From the NCBI GenBank assembly GCA_007922225.1, contig ML679956.1, forward strand, positions 13,117,049-13,181,048: a stretch of DNA of 64,000 nucleotides, written 5' to 3'. Below the pieces are notes generated by a model. That model was not told the origin of the DNA, made no database searches, and was given only the letters and a program-made list of their open reading frames with translations. The position numbers were made by a program, and so were the translations under genes. Each line of letters begins with the position of its first letter. Within the stretch, counting starts at the first letter, position 1. The stretch comes from Emydura subglobosa. Its lineage: Eukaryota > Chordata > Testudines > Chelidae. Positions 54,780 to 64,000 of this stretch are shown one piece after another.

Positions 54780-55740
54780 TGAGCAGGCTGTCTCTCTACT
54801 CCCATGACCCATCGACTACGCAAGCTTTGGAGATGAATCATTGTGAGACTGGGGTGAAAAATCCTTTTACACTACTGAAGGAGGAGATGAGCTGCATTGT
54901 AAAGAATGGTCAGAGGACAAACAGCTAACTGTAGCATGTAAGGAAACCACATTTGCCTTGGCCAGGTAGGAACTATTAGAATGACTCTGGCTCCGTCTTT
55001 ATTTTGAGCATAACTTTGGCTATTAGGGGAGTTGGCAGGAATGCATACAGTACAATTGATGACCACTGAAGATGAAAAACATTCTCTAAAGATTGGTGAC
55101 CTGCTCAAGGGACGGATTGGAAGTGGGGGCATTTCTTGTCTGCCTACATGTCGAACACATCTATCTCGTGGAATATGTGATGTAATACGTTGGAATCTAT
55201 TTCCCACTTGTGGTCTTGGAAGAAGTGTCTGCTGAGTGCATCCACAGTCATATTTTGAATACCCAGGAGATAGTTCACTGTGATGCTAATCTGGTTTCAT
55301 ATGCACCAGTTCCAAAGTCTGACAGCCTCAGTGCAAAGGGAAAGGGATCTTGCTCCTCCCAGGCAGTTGATGTAAAACATGCATGATATATTGTCCATCA
55401 TAATTTGTGTTTGCCTTTGATTAGTAGTAGGAAAGGAAACAGGTGTATCTGACTGCGCTGAGCTCCAGAAAATGGATATGTAGCACCATCTCTTGCAATG
55501 TCCACTTTCCTTGGATCATGAGAATGTCTAGATGCGCTCCCCACCCTAGCAGAGAAGCATCTGTTGTAATAGTGACCATTGCGGAAGGACATGAACAGAA
55601 CTCCTGTGCACACGTTGTGAGGGTTCTTCCACCAATTAAGAGATTGTTTCAATAAGGTAGGTATGGAAAGAAGAATATGTAGACCATATCTGGTGGGTGA
55701 ATAAACAGTTCTGAGCCATTCTTGGAAGCAGCACATTCAA
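54780..55740 (-). pseudogene. DIRS-5 RNase H region, decayed
   Basis: C-terminal blocks (54872-55207 frame) include QMWFPYMLQL with GARVILIVPTWPRQM and an FSSSVVINCTVCIPANS shadow. Upstream, RNase H nucleotide blocks match those of DIRS-1 (GGATCTTGCTCCTCCCAGGC). Multiple stops. Confidence 0.7.
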
Positions 55741-56625
55741 AGTTTGGCAAGTTCTGTCACAAAGATGGTGGCTGCCATGTCACCTAGTAATTGAATGCAG
55801 TTCCTGACCATGGTTTGTAGACTGAATTGAATCGTGTTTGCTTTGTTGGAGAAACCCACAAACCTGGTCTGAGGAAGGCAGGCTCTTGCTGTCACTAAAT
55901 CAAGATGCGTCCCATGAACTCTAGGCTCTGTACCAGGGTCAGTGTAGATTTTTGTATATTCAGTTGTAGGCCCAATGGAAGGAAGAGGCCTATGGCCTCT
56001 GAAGTGGCCCAAGATGTCAGCTCCAGGGAGCATCTTTTTAGCAACCAATTGTCCAGGTAAGGTAACACTAAAATAGCTTTCCTGCAGATTTGTGCTGCTA
56101 CCACCAACATGACCTTAGAAAAGACCCTCGGAATGGATGATAGGTCGAAGGGCAGCACTTGATATTGGAAGTGATCCTGGCCTATAAAAAGAGAGATGAG
56201 TCATTTGTGGGATGAATGGACAGCAATGTGGAAATATGCATCTTGAAGGTCCAGGGCTGAAAACTAATCGTCTTGCTCTGGTGAGGGAATTATTGCTATG
56301 ACAGTCACTATTTTGAATTTCTGCACTTTCACATAGGTGAAGAGTAGCCTCAGGTCTAAGAGGGATCTCTAACCTCCACTCTCTTTTTGGTATCAGGGAG
56401 TACCTTGAATAAATCCTCTTCCCTCTGTGCTGCATGGAGACTGGTTCTATAGCTCCCAAGTGTAAGAGAATTCCTATTTCTTGATGAAGCATGCTCTTTT
56501 GAGAGGGGTTCCTGAAGAGGAGTTCGTTGGTGGAAGTGAAGTGAAGTGAAGTGGATTGTGTAACTTGTGAAGACTATCTCCAAGACCCACTTGTCCATAG
56601 TGATCAACTCCAGGCGTGGTGAAGG
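55740..56625 (-). pseudogene. DIRS-5 reverse transcriptase, decayed
   Basis: The 56115-56492 frame has MLHQEIGILLHLGAIEPVSM then KRIYSRYSLIPKREWRLE. The 55895-56158 frame has SSIPRVFSKVMLVVAAQICR followed by VLPYLDNWLLKRCS (motif C, second Asp changed to Asn) and LQLNIQKSTLTLVQSLEFMG, a standard RT thumb-side block. Frameshifts break the finger region. Confidence 0.85.
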
Positions 56626-59215
56626 CAGTCACTGAAGGAAGGGAGGCTGGTGAATCAGTGCAGTGGGAGAGGAAGGCAATTCAGACACTCGACCAACATG
56701 TCAAAATTGCTGCTCAGAGATAGAAGGCTGAGAAGTGGACCGTTTCCTTCTCTGAAACCTCTTCCTTCTTTGGGGGTGGCTCATATGCCCTCTGAGAGGG
56801 AAGGAAATAAACAGGATGGGATCTCTGGGCTATCTGGAACTTACTTAGTTTTTCCTTGGATGTAGGGATGTAAATGACAAGAGAACGCAAAGTTGCTCTA
56901 GAATCCTTCAATGTTCACAAAGACGCTTCTCTACAATCTGCAAACTTAGACTTTGTCTACACTAGCACTTTTGTCAGTCAGGGGGGTGGAAAAAAACACA
57001 CCCCAACCGACCTAAGTTTCACTGACAAGAGTGCCGGTGTGGACAGCGCTATGTCGGCGGGAGATGCTCTCCCACTGACATGGCTACTGCCGCTCGTTAG
57101 GGGGTGGTTTAATTATCTTGGCAGGAAAGCTCTCTCCCATCGGCATAAACCTTACAGAACTGCAGCTGCAGTGGTACAGCAATGCCACTGTAAGGTCTGT
57201 TGTGTGGACATAGCCTTATAACCATGGAAAGGATACCATGTTCTAGATCTCCTTTGGGAAACAAGAGAGCTGGAGCGAAGAGGCTCTTCTCATTACCACC
57301 GCTGCAATGATCGAACGGTCGGAGGCGTCAGCTGCATCAAGAGAGGCCTCAGATTGTCCTGGCCAGTAGTTGGCCCTCCACCACAACAGCTTAAAACTGT
57401 TCCCAGTTCTGCTGATAGGTGGATGACAAAAGGTGTGAGTTTAGTGTAGACATTCTCTTACACTTGGGAGCTATACGTGGTTATATTTTGCCACCAAAAC
57501 TTGATAATTGGCAATTCTGTATTGGAAGGATGCCGAGGAGGAGAACATTCTCCTGAGAAGATCCAGGTTCTTGTGGTCTTTATCATGAGGTTTGGATTTA
57601 TCATGCTGCTGCCTGCCATGTTCATTCACCGCATCCACTACTAAATAGCTTGGTGAGAGATGGGAAAATAAAAACTCCAAGTCTTTTGCAGGGACATAAT
57701 ATTTCTTGTCCATTCTTTTACATGGAGGTGGAATAGAAGCTGGTGTGTATCAAATGATTTTTGCTGGATTTAAAAGAGCTTCATTGACAGGTAAGGCTAT
57801 ACAGGCCATTGAAAGTGAATGAAGGCTATTTAACAGCTTATGATGAGGCACCATAACCTCCTTGAGTGGAATCTGCAAGGAGTCTGCAATTCTCTTGATC
57901 AGATCCTGGAAACGTTTAAAATAATCCACCAGGGATGGGGGAGGAGGCATGACTGCTTCATCCGGGGATGAAGAGGAGATGTTGGCCACAAGTGAAACCT
58001 CTTCATCTGCTCTAGCCTCCTGCTCCTCAAAAGGAGGACATTGATTGATCCTGTGTATGGTGGATAGCACTGGATGCTCTGGAGAACTGTTGGCAATAAG
58101 TAGCCTATGGGTCCCAATATGGCCAAGGAGAAGGAGTGTAAGTCTTAGGTGGAGGCTCCCAAAGGTGCTCGTATCAGCAAGGTGTTGGTGGTAATTGTGG
58201 GCCACAAACAGTCACAGCTTCAGCCGGAGCCTCTGGGAAAGGACCTCTGAAGGAGTGAGAACAGACCTGGACCAACACTTGTGAGACTGAGATGGGGTCC
58301 TCATCAGAAATTTTGCCTCTGGTTCAATCAGAAATGGTGGATCACCAGGAGAAACGTGAGGTGAAATAATTGGTACCAGATGCACCTCAGGTGTACTGGA
58401 TGTCCTCGGTATCAAGAGCACATCAAAGCCGAAGAGTGGTGATTCAGGAATCTAATATACGGCCAGGTCTCGAGGAAAACGGAACTCTTGTGGTACCATG
58501 AGGGGTATTGGTACCAAGGCTGATTAGGCAGACATGCTGAGGTAGACATGGCCAGAGTTGTTGATAGTATCAGTCTTTGATAGTGCCAAGTGCTTCATGC
58601 CCTTTGAGGGAGGCGTGGTTGGAGTCTGAGCAGGCTTCTTAGTACTGAGGAAGCAGAGGAAAAGCTCTTTTTGCTGTCTAGATCAGATAATGATACCAAG
58701 GTCTCTCTGGGGCTGAAGCCTTGCCTCCATGCAGTCTAGTAGTGCCCTGGGCACCAGAGGAGCCAGGAACCTCATTGATACCTGACTGGAGAGGCTGGCG
58801 TGCTGGGGTAGCTAAGGGAACCAACTACCTCGGCTTTTTAGAGATAGAATCTCTACCTGTCAAACTAAGGGCATATTCCTTTGAGGGCTTGTGAGAAGAA
58901 TCCTGTATCTTCTTTTTGAGTGCCCTGGAACTGTGGGACTCTGAAGCAGCAGATTTACTTGGGGACCGGCCCCTCAGTCTGGATCAGAGGCTGAGTGTAA
59001 AGAACTCTCCATCACAAGGAGGCAAAGCTTTATTTCTCTGTTTTACCTGGCTCTTGATTTTAACAACAGGCAAAAGTTACATTTTTGAGCAACGTGCAAA
59101 TCTCCAAAGCAGTGAATACAACGTGAATGTCTGCTGAAGACTAGAATGGCCTCCCGGCATGACAAACAACATTTGAAGCCAGGAGAACAGGGCATCACCT
59201 CAGACAGAAAACGTC
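56625..59215 (-). pseudogene. DIRS-5 gag, nearly full span, decayed
   Basis: The start lies near 59200 with the Cys-rich block (CSPGFKCC, then SRHSRCIHCFGDLHVAQKC) followed by LKSRAR. The middle (57750-58205) contains EEQEARADEEVSL, SSSSPDEAVMPPPP and DYFKRFQDLIKRIADSLQIP. The C-terminal domain (57471-57713) has KKYYVPAKDLEFLFSHLSPS followed by HDKDHKNLDLLRRM and ASFQYRIANYQVLVAKYN. A Harbinger MITE interrupts the tail at 56949-57215. It serves as the reference for interpreting the split or truncated gags elsewhere in the window. Confidence 0.8.
56949..57215. mobile_element. Harbinger-type MITE in DIRS-5 gag, TTA duplication
   Basis: The left end GACTTTGTCTACACTAG is the inverse of GTTGTGTGGACATAGCC at the right, with several mismatches. 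TTA is on both sides (56946-56948 and 57216-57218). The core contains GCTATGTCGGCGGGAGATGC. Confidence 0.82.
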
Positions 59216-59259
59216 CAATGATTTAAAACTATCTAAATAGTACATAGAAGGGAGAAAGA

Positions 59260-59281
59260 TTTTTTTTTTTTTTTTTTTTTT
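59260..59281. repeat. T22 run (A22 in the sense of DIRS-5)
   Basis: Uninterrupted run of 22 T in the 5' untranslated part of DIRS-5, between the gag start and the right terminal repeat. Confidence 0.95.
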
Positions 59282-59389
59282 AAAGAAAGAAGCTAGAATA
59301 AAGGGAACTTACTGATTATTAGAAAACTAACACTAACACTACTACTAACTAACAGGAAGAGAAATTAGAGCTGAGGAGATCTCAAAAGG

Positions 59390-59579
59390 ACGACTGCTAG
59401 AGCTCGGCCAATGAGGTTAAGAAAGAACTGAGGGCCGTTCACCTGAGCAGTTCTACATATCAATAGGACAAAGCACAAGACTGACTAACAAGAAGGCATG
59501 GGCCACATGTACACTGCTATGAGTTCTCCAATCAAATGCACAGGGGGCACTGACACAAGGGACACTACTCAAAGAAGAA
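59390..59579. repeat. DIRS-5 right (5') inverted terminal repeat
   Basis: Contains AAGAAAGAACTGAGGGCCGT and ends with GACACTACTCAAAGAAGAAG. It corresponds in reverse to the left end at 53150-53290 (CCCTCAGTTCCCTCTCTACT). Confidence 0.7.
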
Positions 59580-59599
59580 GTACAGATTATCAGTATTTC

Positions 59600-60650
59600 T
59601 GTAGGCTCCATAAATTGTTTGGTCCTTGGTTACCATGGACTTTGTTTCCATTCAAAATAGAAGAGTGGCTTACTAAGCAGTCTTTCTCCACCTCCTTATT
59701 AATAGAGAATTATTTCCTTTATTATATTCTGTCCAAACTAAAATCACAATCTGTCCCTGACATCTTTTCATGGATGTCTAGTTATCAGATCAAGCTCAAC
59801 ATGGCTAAAACAGAGTTCATGCTTGTCCTCCAGGCCCTAACCCCACTATCTCCTTTCTCAACTGCTCTGGACAATAGCATCATCCTGTCTGTCACTGAGG
59901 CCCATAAACTGGATGCCATGTTCGACTTGGACCTGGATTTAGGTCCTCACATTCAGGCTATATCAAAGTTTTGTAGATTCTTCCTGCATTATACCTCTAA
60001 GATATGGCCTTTTCTACTCCTCCCAGCTAAAACTCTCATCCAGGCTCTTCTCATCTCATGTCTTGATTACACCCCTCTCTATGCATCCCTATCCTGGCTC
60101 TCTCTCTTCTATCATATCAAACATAAGCTTCTTATACTCATTTTCAAGACCCTTCATGACCTATCCCCATACTATCTATCATCTTTCATTCAGTATTGAA
60201 AGATCAGCTCCTGCCTCCAATCAGACCATTCCAGCCTTTATTAATTACTTGTTAAATTTTCAAACATGCATCTTTGTTCCTTCTCCCATACTGCTCTGAC
60301 AGTTGGGAGGTACTCTTTCCATAGACATCCACAAAGCTACTTAATTGTTATAATTCAAATCTATCCTTAAAACTCTCCTTTGCAGTGATGCCTACAAAAA
60401 ATTTGACAACGATTAGGTTGCTGGTGTGCTGAGACCATAGCCTATCATGCTGTTGAATATCGTCTCACTGTTTCCATGTACTCCCCTGTTGGTCTGCCTG
60501 TATCCTTCTATTTTTTTGTGTCTTATACTTGGGATTGTAAGCTCTTTAAGGCAAGGACTTTTTCTGCTTGTACAGAGCCTACTACAATGGGATCCTGGAC
60601 TAGGGCACCTACATGCTATGATCATACAAATAATAAACAAACAGCAATCC
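59600..60650 (+). mobile_element. L2-type LINE, 3' end with RT remnant
   Basis: The translated segment 59740-60197 reads DIFSWMSSYQIKLNMAKTEF and, after a variable part, DLDLGPHIQAISKFCRFFLH. It continues IWPFLLLPAKTLIQALLISC then LDYTPLYASL, with KHKLLILIFKTLHDLSPYYL at the end. This order is the RT C-terminal region of L2/Jockey-like LINEs, with a deletion after 'LDYTPLYASLSWL'. The 3' tail has TGTAAGCTCTTTAAGGCAAG, GTACAGAGCCTACTACAATG and a closing AATAATAAACAA, characteristic of L2-type tails. 5'-truncated exactly at the DIRS-5 edge. Confidence 0.8.
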
Positions 60651-63600
60651 CTAAAGGAGCGGTGAAGATGCCCCTTTCCCCTTCAAATTCAACTACACAA
60701 ACATATTCTATCAAGATTATTTCACTCTCAGGTCGACTTTGGTCCATTTCATCCTCGGCAAGGTTTGAAACTGAGTGTGAAATATCAGCACTAATGAATT
60801 ATGCAGTTTTGTAACTCCAAATTACATTAGATTTATGATTTCATTGATACATCATAATTTACTAAGTAACGTTTCATAATAAATACTCATTCATTATATA
60901 ACTGTGTAGGACAATGCAGTTGAATGGATAGTTATCACACTGTAAATCAATGAAGGAGTTTTTGCTGATCTCAGACTGTCTATATGAAGCTCAGGCAGAC
61001 TGAAATAACATCAAAATCCTGACATCATAATTAAATCATTCTATTTTTCCAATTTTTTTTGGAATATGCAGAAAATTTAAAATGTATTTGCAACAAGAAA
61101 TTAATTTTCTACCCAAATTCCATGAGTAGAACACTTTGAAGTTTTACTGCTTTTCAACTCAGGAATGTTAGGGATTATTAGTATTTGTTATGTACTATGC
61201 ACGAATAAATCTTATCTTGTACTTCTTTTATAATATACAACAATATTAAGGTAGCTCTGTATAGAAGATTGTTTTCTATGACATAAACTGTGGCTAGATA
61301 TTAAATTGTGTTATGTCTTCTATCCGGAAATACGGGTTGATTTTTATAGTTACTCACTGTGGCAATACACCTCATCCCCTTCACCAGGCTCAACGCTTTC
61401 CCATCTCGTGGTGGGGTGGCCTGGAGTAAATCAGGCCCACTCTGGAAAGTGTTTATTTTCCCACTTGGGATTTATTTCTCAATATTTTCGAGGTAGCCAG
61501 AGAATGTCAGGACAGTAAACGGGCTCATGTTATCGACACATCCCAAGAGGAGGAGGATCACATTAGAGAGATAGAGGACTGCATGCTGGAGTCCTATGAC
61601 TGGCTTGTAGGACAGATCTGTGTTGGTGTGGACATAGATAAGGAGCTCTCCAGATGAGAAATTCTGCACCATTTGATTTTTTGTACTTGTTTTTTGTTTC
61701 ATTGTATGTGCTTGGTGAACAAGATGGATTTACATTGAGCCTAGAAGTCAGCGTTTCTAAGGTGATTAAATGTCCCTAAAACCCAGTAATTCCCTTTTTT
61801 CAGGGCTTGTCCCAGATGATATCTCTGTAAGTTTAAAAAAAGTATTTTGCCCTGTTTTTAATAAATACCTGAAGAAACCATTACTCATTTGAGTTGGTTA
61901 AATTGACAGCAGGCTGTCTGAGCCCACATTCAATTCAAAGACAAGTCTCTTCCAGGCTTGCCACATGTTTGTTACCCTCCTTAGGCCAACAATAAAATTA
62001 AAACAAATAAAGGGATAACAAGATATTTCCTTTTTTGTCCTGACAGTTCTCCAAAAGCCCTACCTCCCACAGTCTTAGATTACAAAAGCGAAATAGTGTT
62101 TAGCAAGAAGGACAACCATCCTTCTATAAGGTCCCTGCTACCTATTTCTTTTCATTAATTTCCAGTTGGACCCTTATACCAACTGCAGTGGTGCTGCAAA
62201 GAGCGATCTGCAACAGCTGGTACACAAAGGATTCTGAGTTACTTCTCAGACCTAGAAGCTCCCACTGAATATGAATGAACACAAACAGATGTATGTTTGG
62301 AGAGGGTCATGGTAGGCAGAAACTTCATAGGTGTAGAAGAATTGTGAACAGTTCTATATTAGTGAATTGTCAAGCAGTTCCAAAACTCTTCCTAAATTTA
62401 ACAGAAAAAGCACAGCAACAGCCAAGGTGATTCAAGTTAAAGTCTTTAATTGCTGTCAGGCACTTCTGAAATCAATAAATCAATATCAAATTAGGTGCTT
62501 TGTTTTAAGATTTTTAGAATACAAAAAGTTAAATGTAGATCAGTATATCAAAATGAGACTATTTGCTCTGTTTAGTTTCATTTCCTCCCCCTTATCTCTT
62601 TATTTCTTGCCTTTTTTCCCCTTAGGAATTTTCCTGTATTTTCATCATTCATTTTAACCTTTTAAATGCCTCAAATATGTCATACACTGCCTTCAAAGAG
62701 ATGTCTCCTAGACAATGTACTGACCACGCTGACATAGATATATTCATCTCTTTACTTTCATTACAATCTCAGGCTGTTTCTGAAGGTTAATATGTTAGGC
62801 CTGATCCTGCAATTAATAGCATGCATGTGCAGTAGTCCACTCACATATCATCAATTGGAGGATTAGAGCCTTAACATTTAATAAAGATAGCATTAATTAA
62901 AAAATTGAAAAAGATGCAAAAAGAATCATGACAGCCATGAAAAGAAACAGCCACCTCTCTTCTGCTCTCTCTTCATTCACACCCTGATTTGGCAATTAGT
63001 ATAGAAGTTATATTTTCTATCCATTGATGAATTCAACAAACTACAATGTATCCTGTTGCTACACATTAGGAAGAATGGAGGAGGCAGGAGTTTATTCAGA
63101 GTGGATCTGAGCTTCAGAGTGAGGAATATGAAGAAAGAGGCAGATCATTCTATTCCATTGGCATTTTACATAATGATCATGATCAACTGTGCTGTGTTTA
63201 TCAGCAAACAAAATAATCCTTAATCCAGGATTAGCATACATTACATCACAGTTTAACTTTTACCTTTTCAATGGGCTCTTAAGATACAAAAGCATACTAC
63301 TTCCTTCCAAACCTAAGTGCTTGCACATTTTAAATAGAATAAATAAACTTTTAGTGCATAACATCATATTTTACACAACCAATTATTTCTGAAGCAAGTT
63401 TAATATGCTAAAAGAGAGAAAGTGAGAGAAGCAGCTAGAGAAAGACCACTATGAGAGATGATTCACCAAGCTTCTATTGCATTCATTTTGTATACAGTGT
63501 CAACCACCTGAACCTATTTTAGAAGTTTGCAGTCATTTCAGACTCCTGTTTATGGGTTTTTACTTGGTTCCAATTTTTTTTCACAATGAATTGTATTCAT

Positions 63601-63925
63601 GCTATTATCTTTTTTTTTTTTTTTAAACAGATGAAATAATTTCACAGTATCAAGATAAGGTGTTTTAACTTTATCACTTTGCATCCCGTGTCAGTGTGTA
63701 ATGGAAAATTTCCACCAAACAAGCACCGTTAGCAGTAACGTAAAAGAAAAGAATTGCATAAGCAACTAGCTAGCTCAGAACTGATTACATTTAGAAAAGA
63801 ATCTTTACAGTACGATAGAATTTAAGTGAGATGTGTCCACAATCATAAGTAAAAATAAAACAAGGAAAGGAGGAGGAGGTCAGAAAAAAAATAATGTATT
63901 TTAATCCTGTAAAAATTCTTTAAGA
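60651..63925. other. ANO10: Intron, mostly unassigned
   Basis: AT-rich unique-looking sequence. Contains the short unexplained frame at 61430-61657 and a palindromic repeat fragment at about 62797-62850 (GGCCTGATCCTGCAATTAAT then GCATGTGCAGTAGTCC). A T-run is present at 63610-63624. No other feature was recognised. Confidence 0.45.
61430..61657 (+). other. Unidentified open frame of about 75 codons without ATG at its start
   Basis: Open from just after a TAA (61427-61429) to a TGA (61655-61657). The translation includes WDLFLNIFEVARECQDSKRA followed by HVIDTSQEEEDHIREIEDCM and LESYDWLVGQICVGVDIDKE. It is rich in charged residues and has balanced codon use unlike the surrounding AT-rich intron. 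No family recognised. There is no convincing acceptor just upstream, and the opposite strand is also open (61472-61702). It could be part of a processed pseudogene, an unknown transposon, or chance. Confidence 0.3.
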
Positions 63926-64000
63926 CACTCAAATCCAAGTATACTATATCCACTGGATCACCCGTGTCCACATGGTTGTAGACACCCTCAAGGAATTCTA
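63926..64000 (-). mobile_element. CR1 LINE fragment running off the window
   Basis: TCCAAGTATACTATATCCAC then TGGATCACCCGTGTCCACAT and ACACCCTCAAGGAATTCTA match in kind the reversed CR1 RT region just upstream of the conserved TNL block. The rest of the element lies beyond 64000. Confidence 0.6.

Larger units (their letters stand above)
53098..59579 (-). mobile_element. DIRS copy 5 (DIRS-5), both ends present
   Basis: The most complete copy: left end GGTTATTCATTCTGTGCAGT (53099), internal complementary region, recombinase, RNase H, RT, full-length gag region and right end (GACACTACTCAAAGAAGAAG, to 59579). It is 6.48 kb including two Harbinger MITEs (53941-54225 and 56949-57215). Without these it is about 5.9 kb. 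All domains have stops or frameshifts. Confidence 0.88.
4288..64000 (-). other. ANO10: ANO10 intron upstream of the exon (partial), full of transposons
   Basis: No further ANO10 exon was recognised between the acceptor at 4288 and the end of the window, so about 60 kb is read as one intron. This assumes no other gene is nested here. All other recognisable coding-like sequence in the interval is transposon-derived, except the short unexplained frame at 61430-61657. Confidence 0.6.

Noticed and set aside
1..64000. CRISPR arrays, operons, tRNA or rRNA genes, riboswitches
   Set aside because: Nothing with regular spacer structure, cloverleaf or rRNA-like sequence was seen; splice sites and the repeat families indicate a vertebrate nuclear genome.

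Overview
This is a gene-poor, repeat-rich stretch of a non-mammalian amniote genome, most likely a turtle (a crocodilian is the main alternative). The basis is the repeat mix: CR1, L2 and RTE LINE remnants, MIR-like SINEs, several DIRS tyrosine-recombinase retrotransposons, PIF/Harbinger elements with TTA/TAA target duplications, and hAT elements with 8-bp duplications. No bacterial, phage, CRISPR or RNA-gene features are seen.

Only one host coding segment is supported: a 117-bp exon at 4171-4287 on the minus strand. Its 39 codons match the C-terminal region of anoctamin-10 (ANO10/TMEM16K), with consensus splice sites and phase 0 at both ends. The window is therefore read as this exon plus intron on both sides: 1-4170 downstream and 4288-64000 upstream in gene direction. 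No other ANO10 exon was found.

The upstream intron is a layered set of transposons. (1) At 7.0-18.5 kb, a GC-rich MITE-like unit appears to be split by a full DIRS (DIRS-1, 8366-18409). DIRS-1 carries a hAT MITE near its left end, and its gag is split by a second DIRS (DIRS-2, 12272-16520). DIRS-2 lacks RT and itself holds a ~750-bp insert, possibly a solo LTR. (2) 21.4-25.0 kb is a truncated DIRS-3. (3) 25.6-26.2 kb is a Harbinger-type MITE interrupted by a CR1 tail. (4) 29.9-37.9 kb is DIRS-4, interrupted by a 3.65-kb two-gene Harbinger transposon with convergent decayed genes: a Myb/SANT-like protein with one intron, and a HARBI1-like transposase. (5) 38.3-40.2 kb is a CR1 with RT remnants. 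(6) 40-53 kb is mostly unique intron with MITEs, an RTE remnant, MIR-like SINEs and a CR1 split by a MITE. (7) 53.1-59.6 kb is DIRS-5 with both ends and two MITEs inside, followed by an L2 3' end. The last bases enter another CR1.

All five clear DIRS copies lie on the minus strand, the same strand as ANO10. All have stops or frameshifts, so none looks autonomous. Four retain an internal complementary region that joins the two outer ends, the hallmark of the DIRS circular-intermediate model. Boundaries given for mobile elements are by eye and usually good to about 5-20 bp. Coding boundaries inside decayed elements are approximate.
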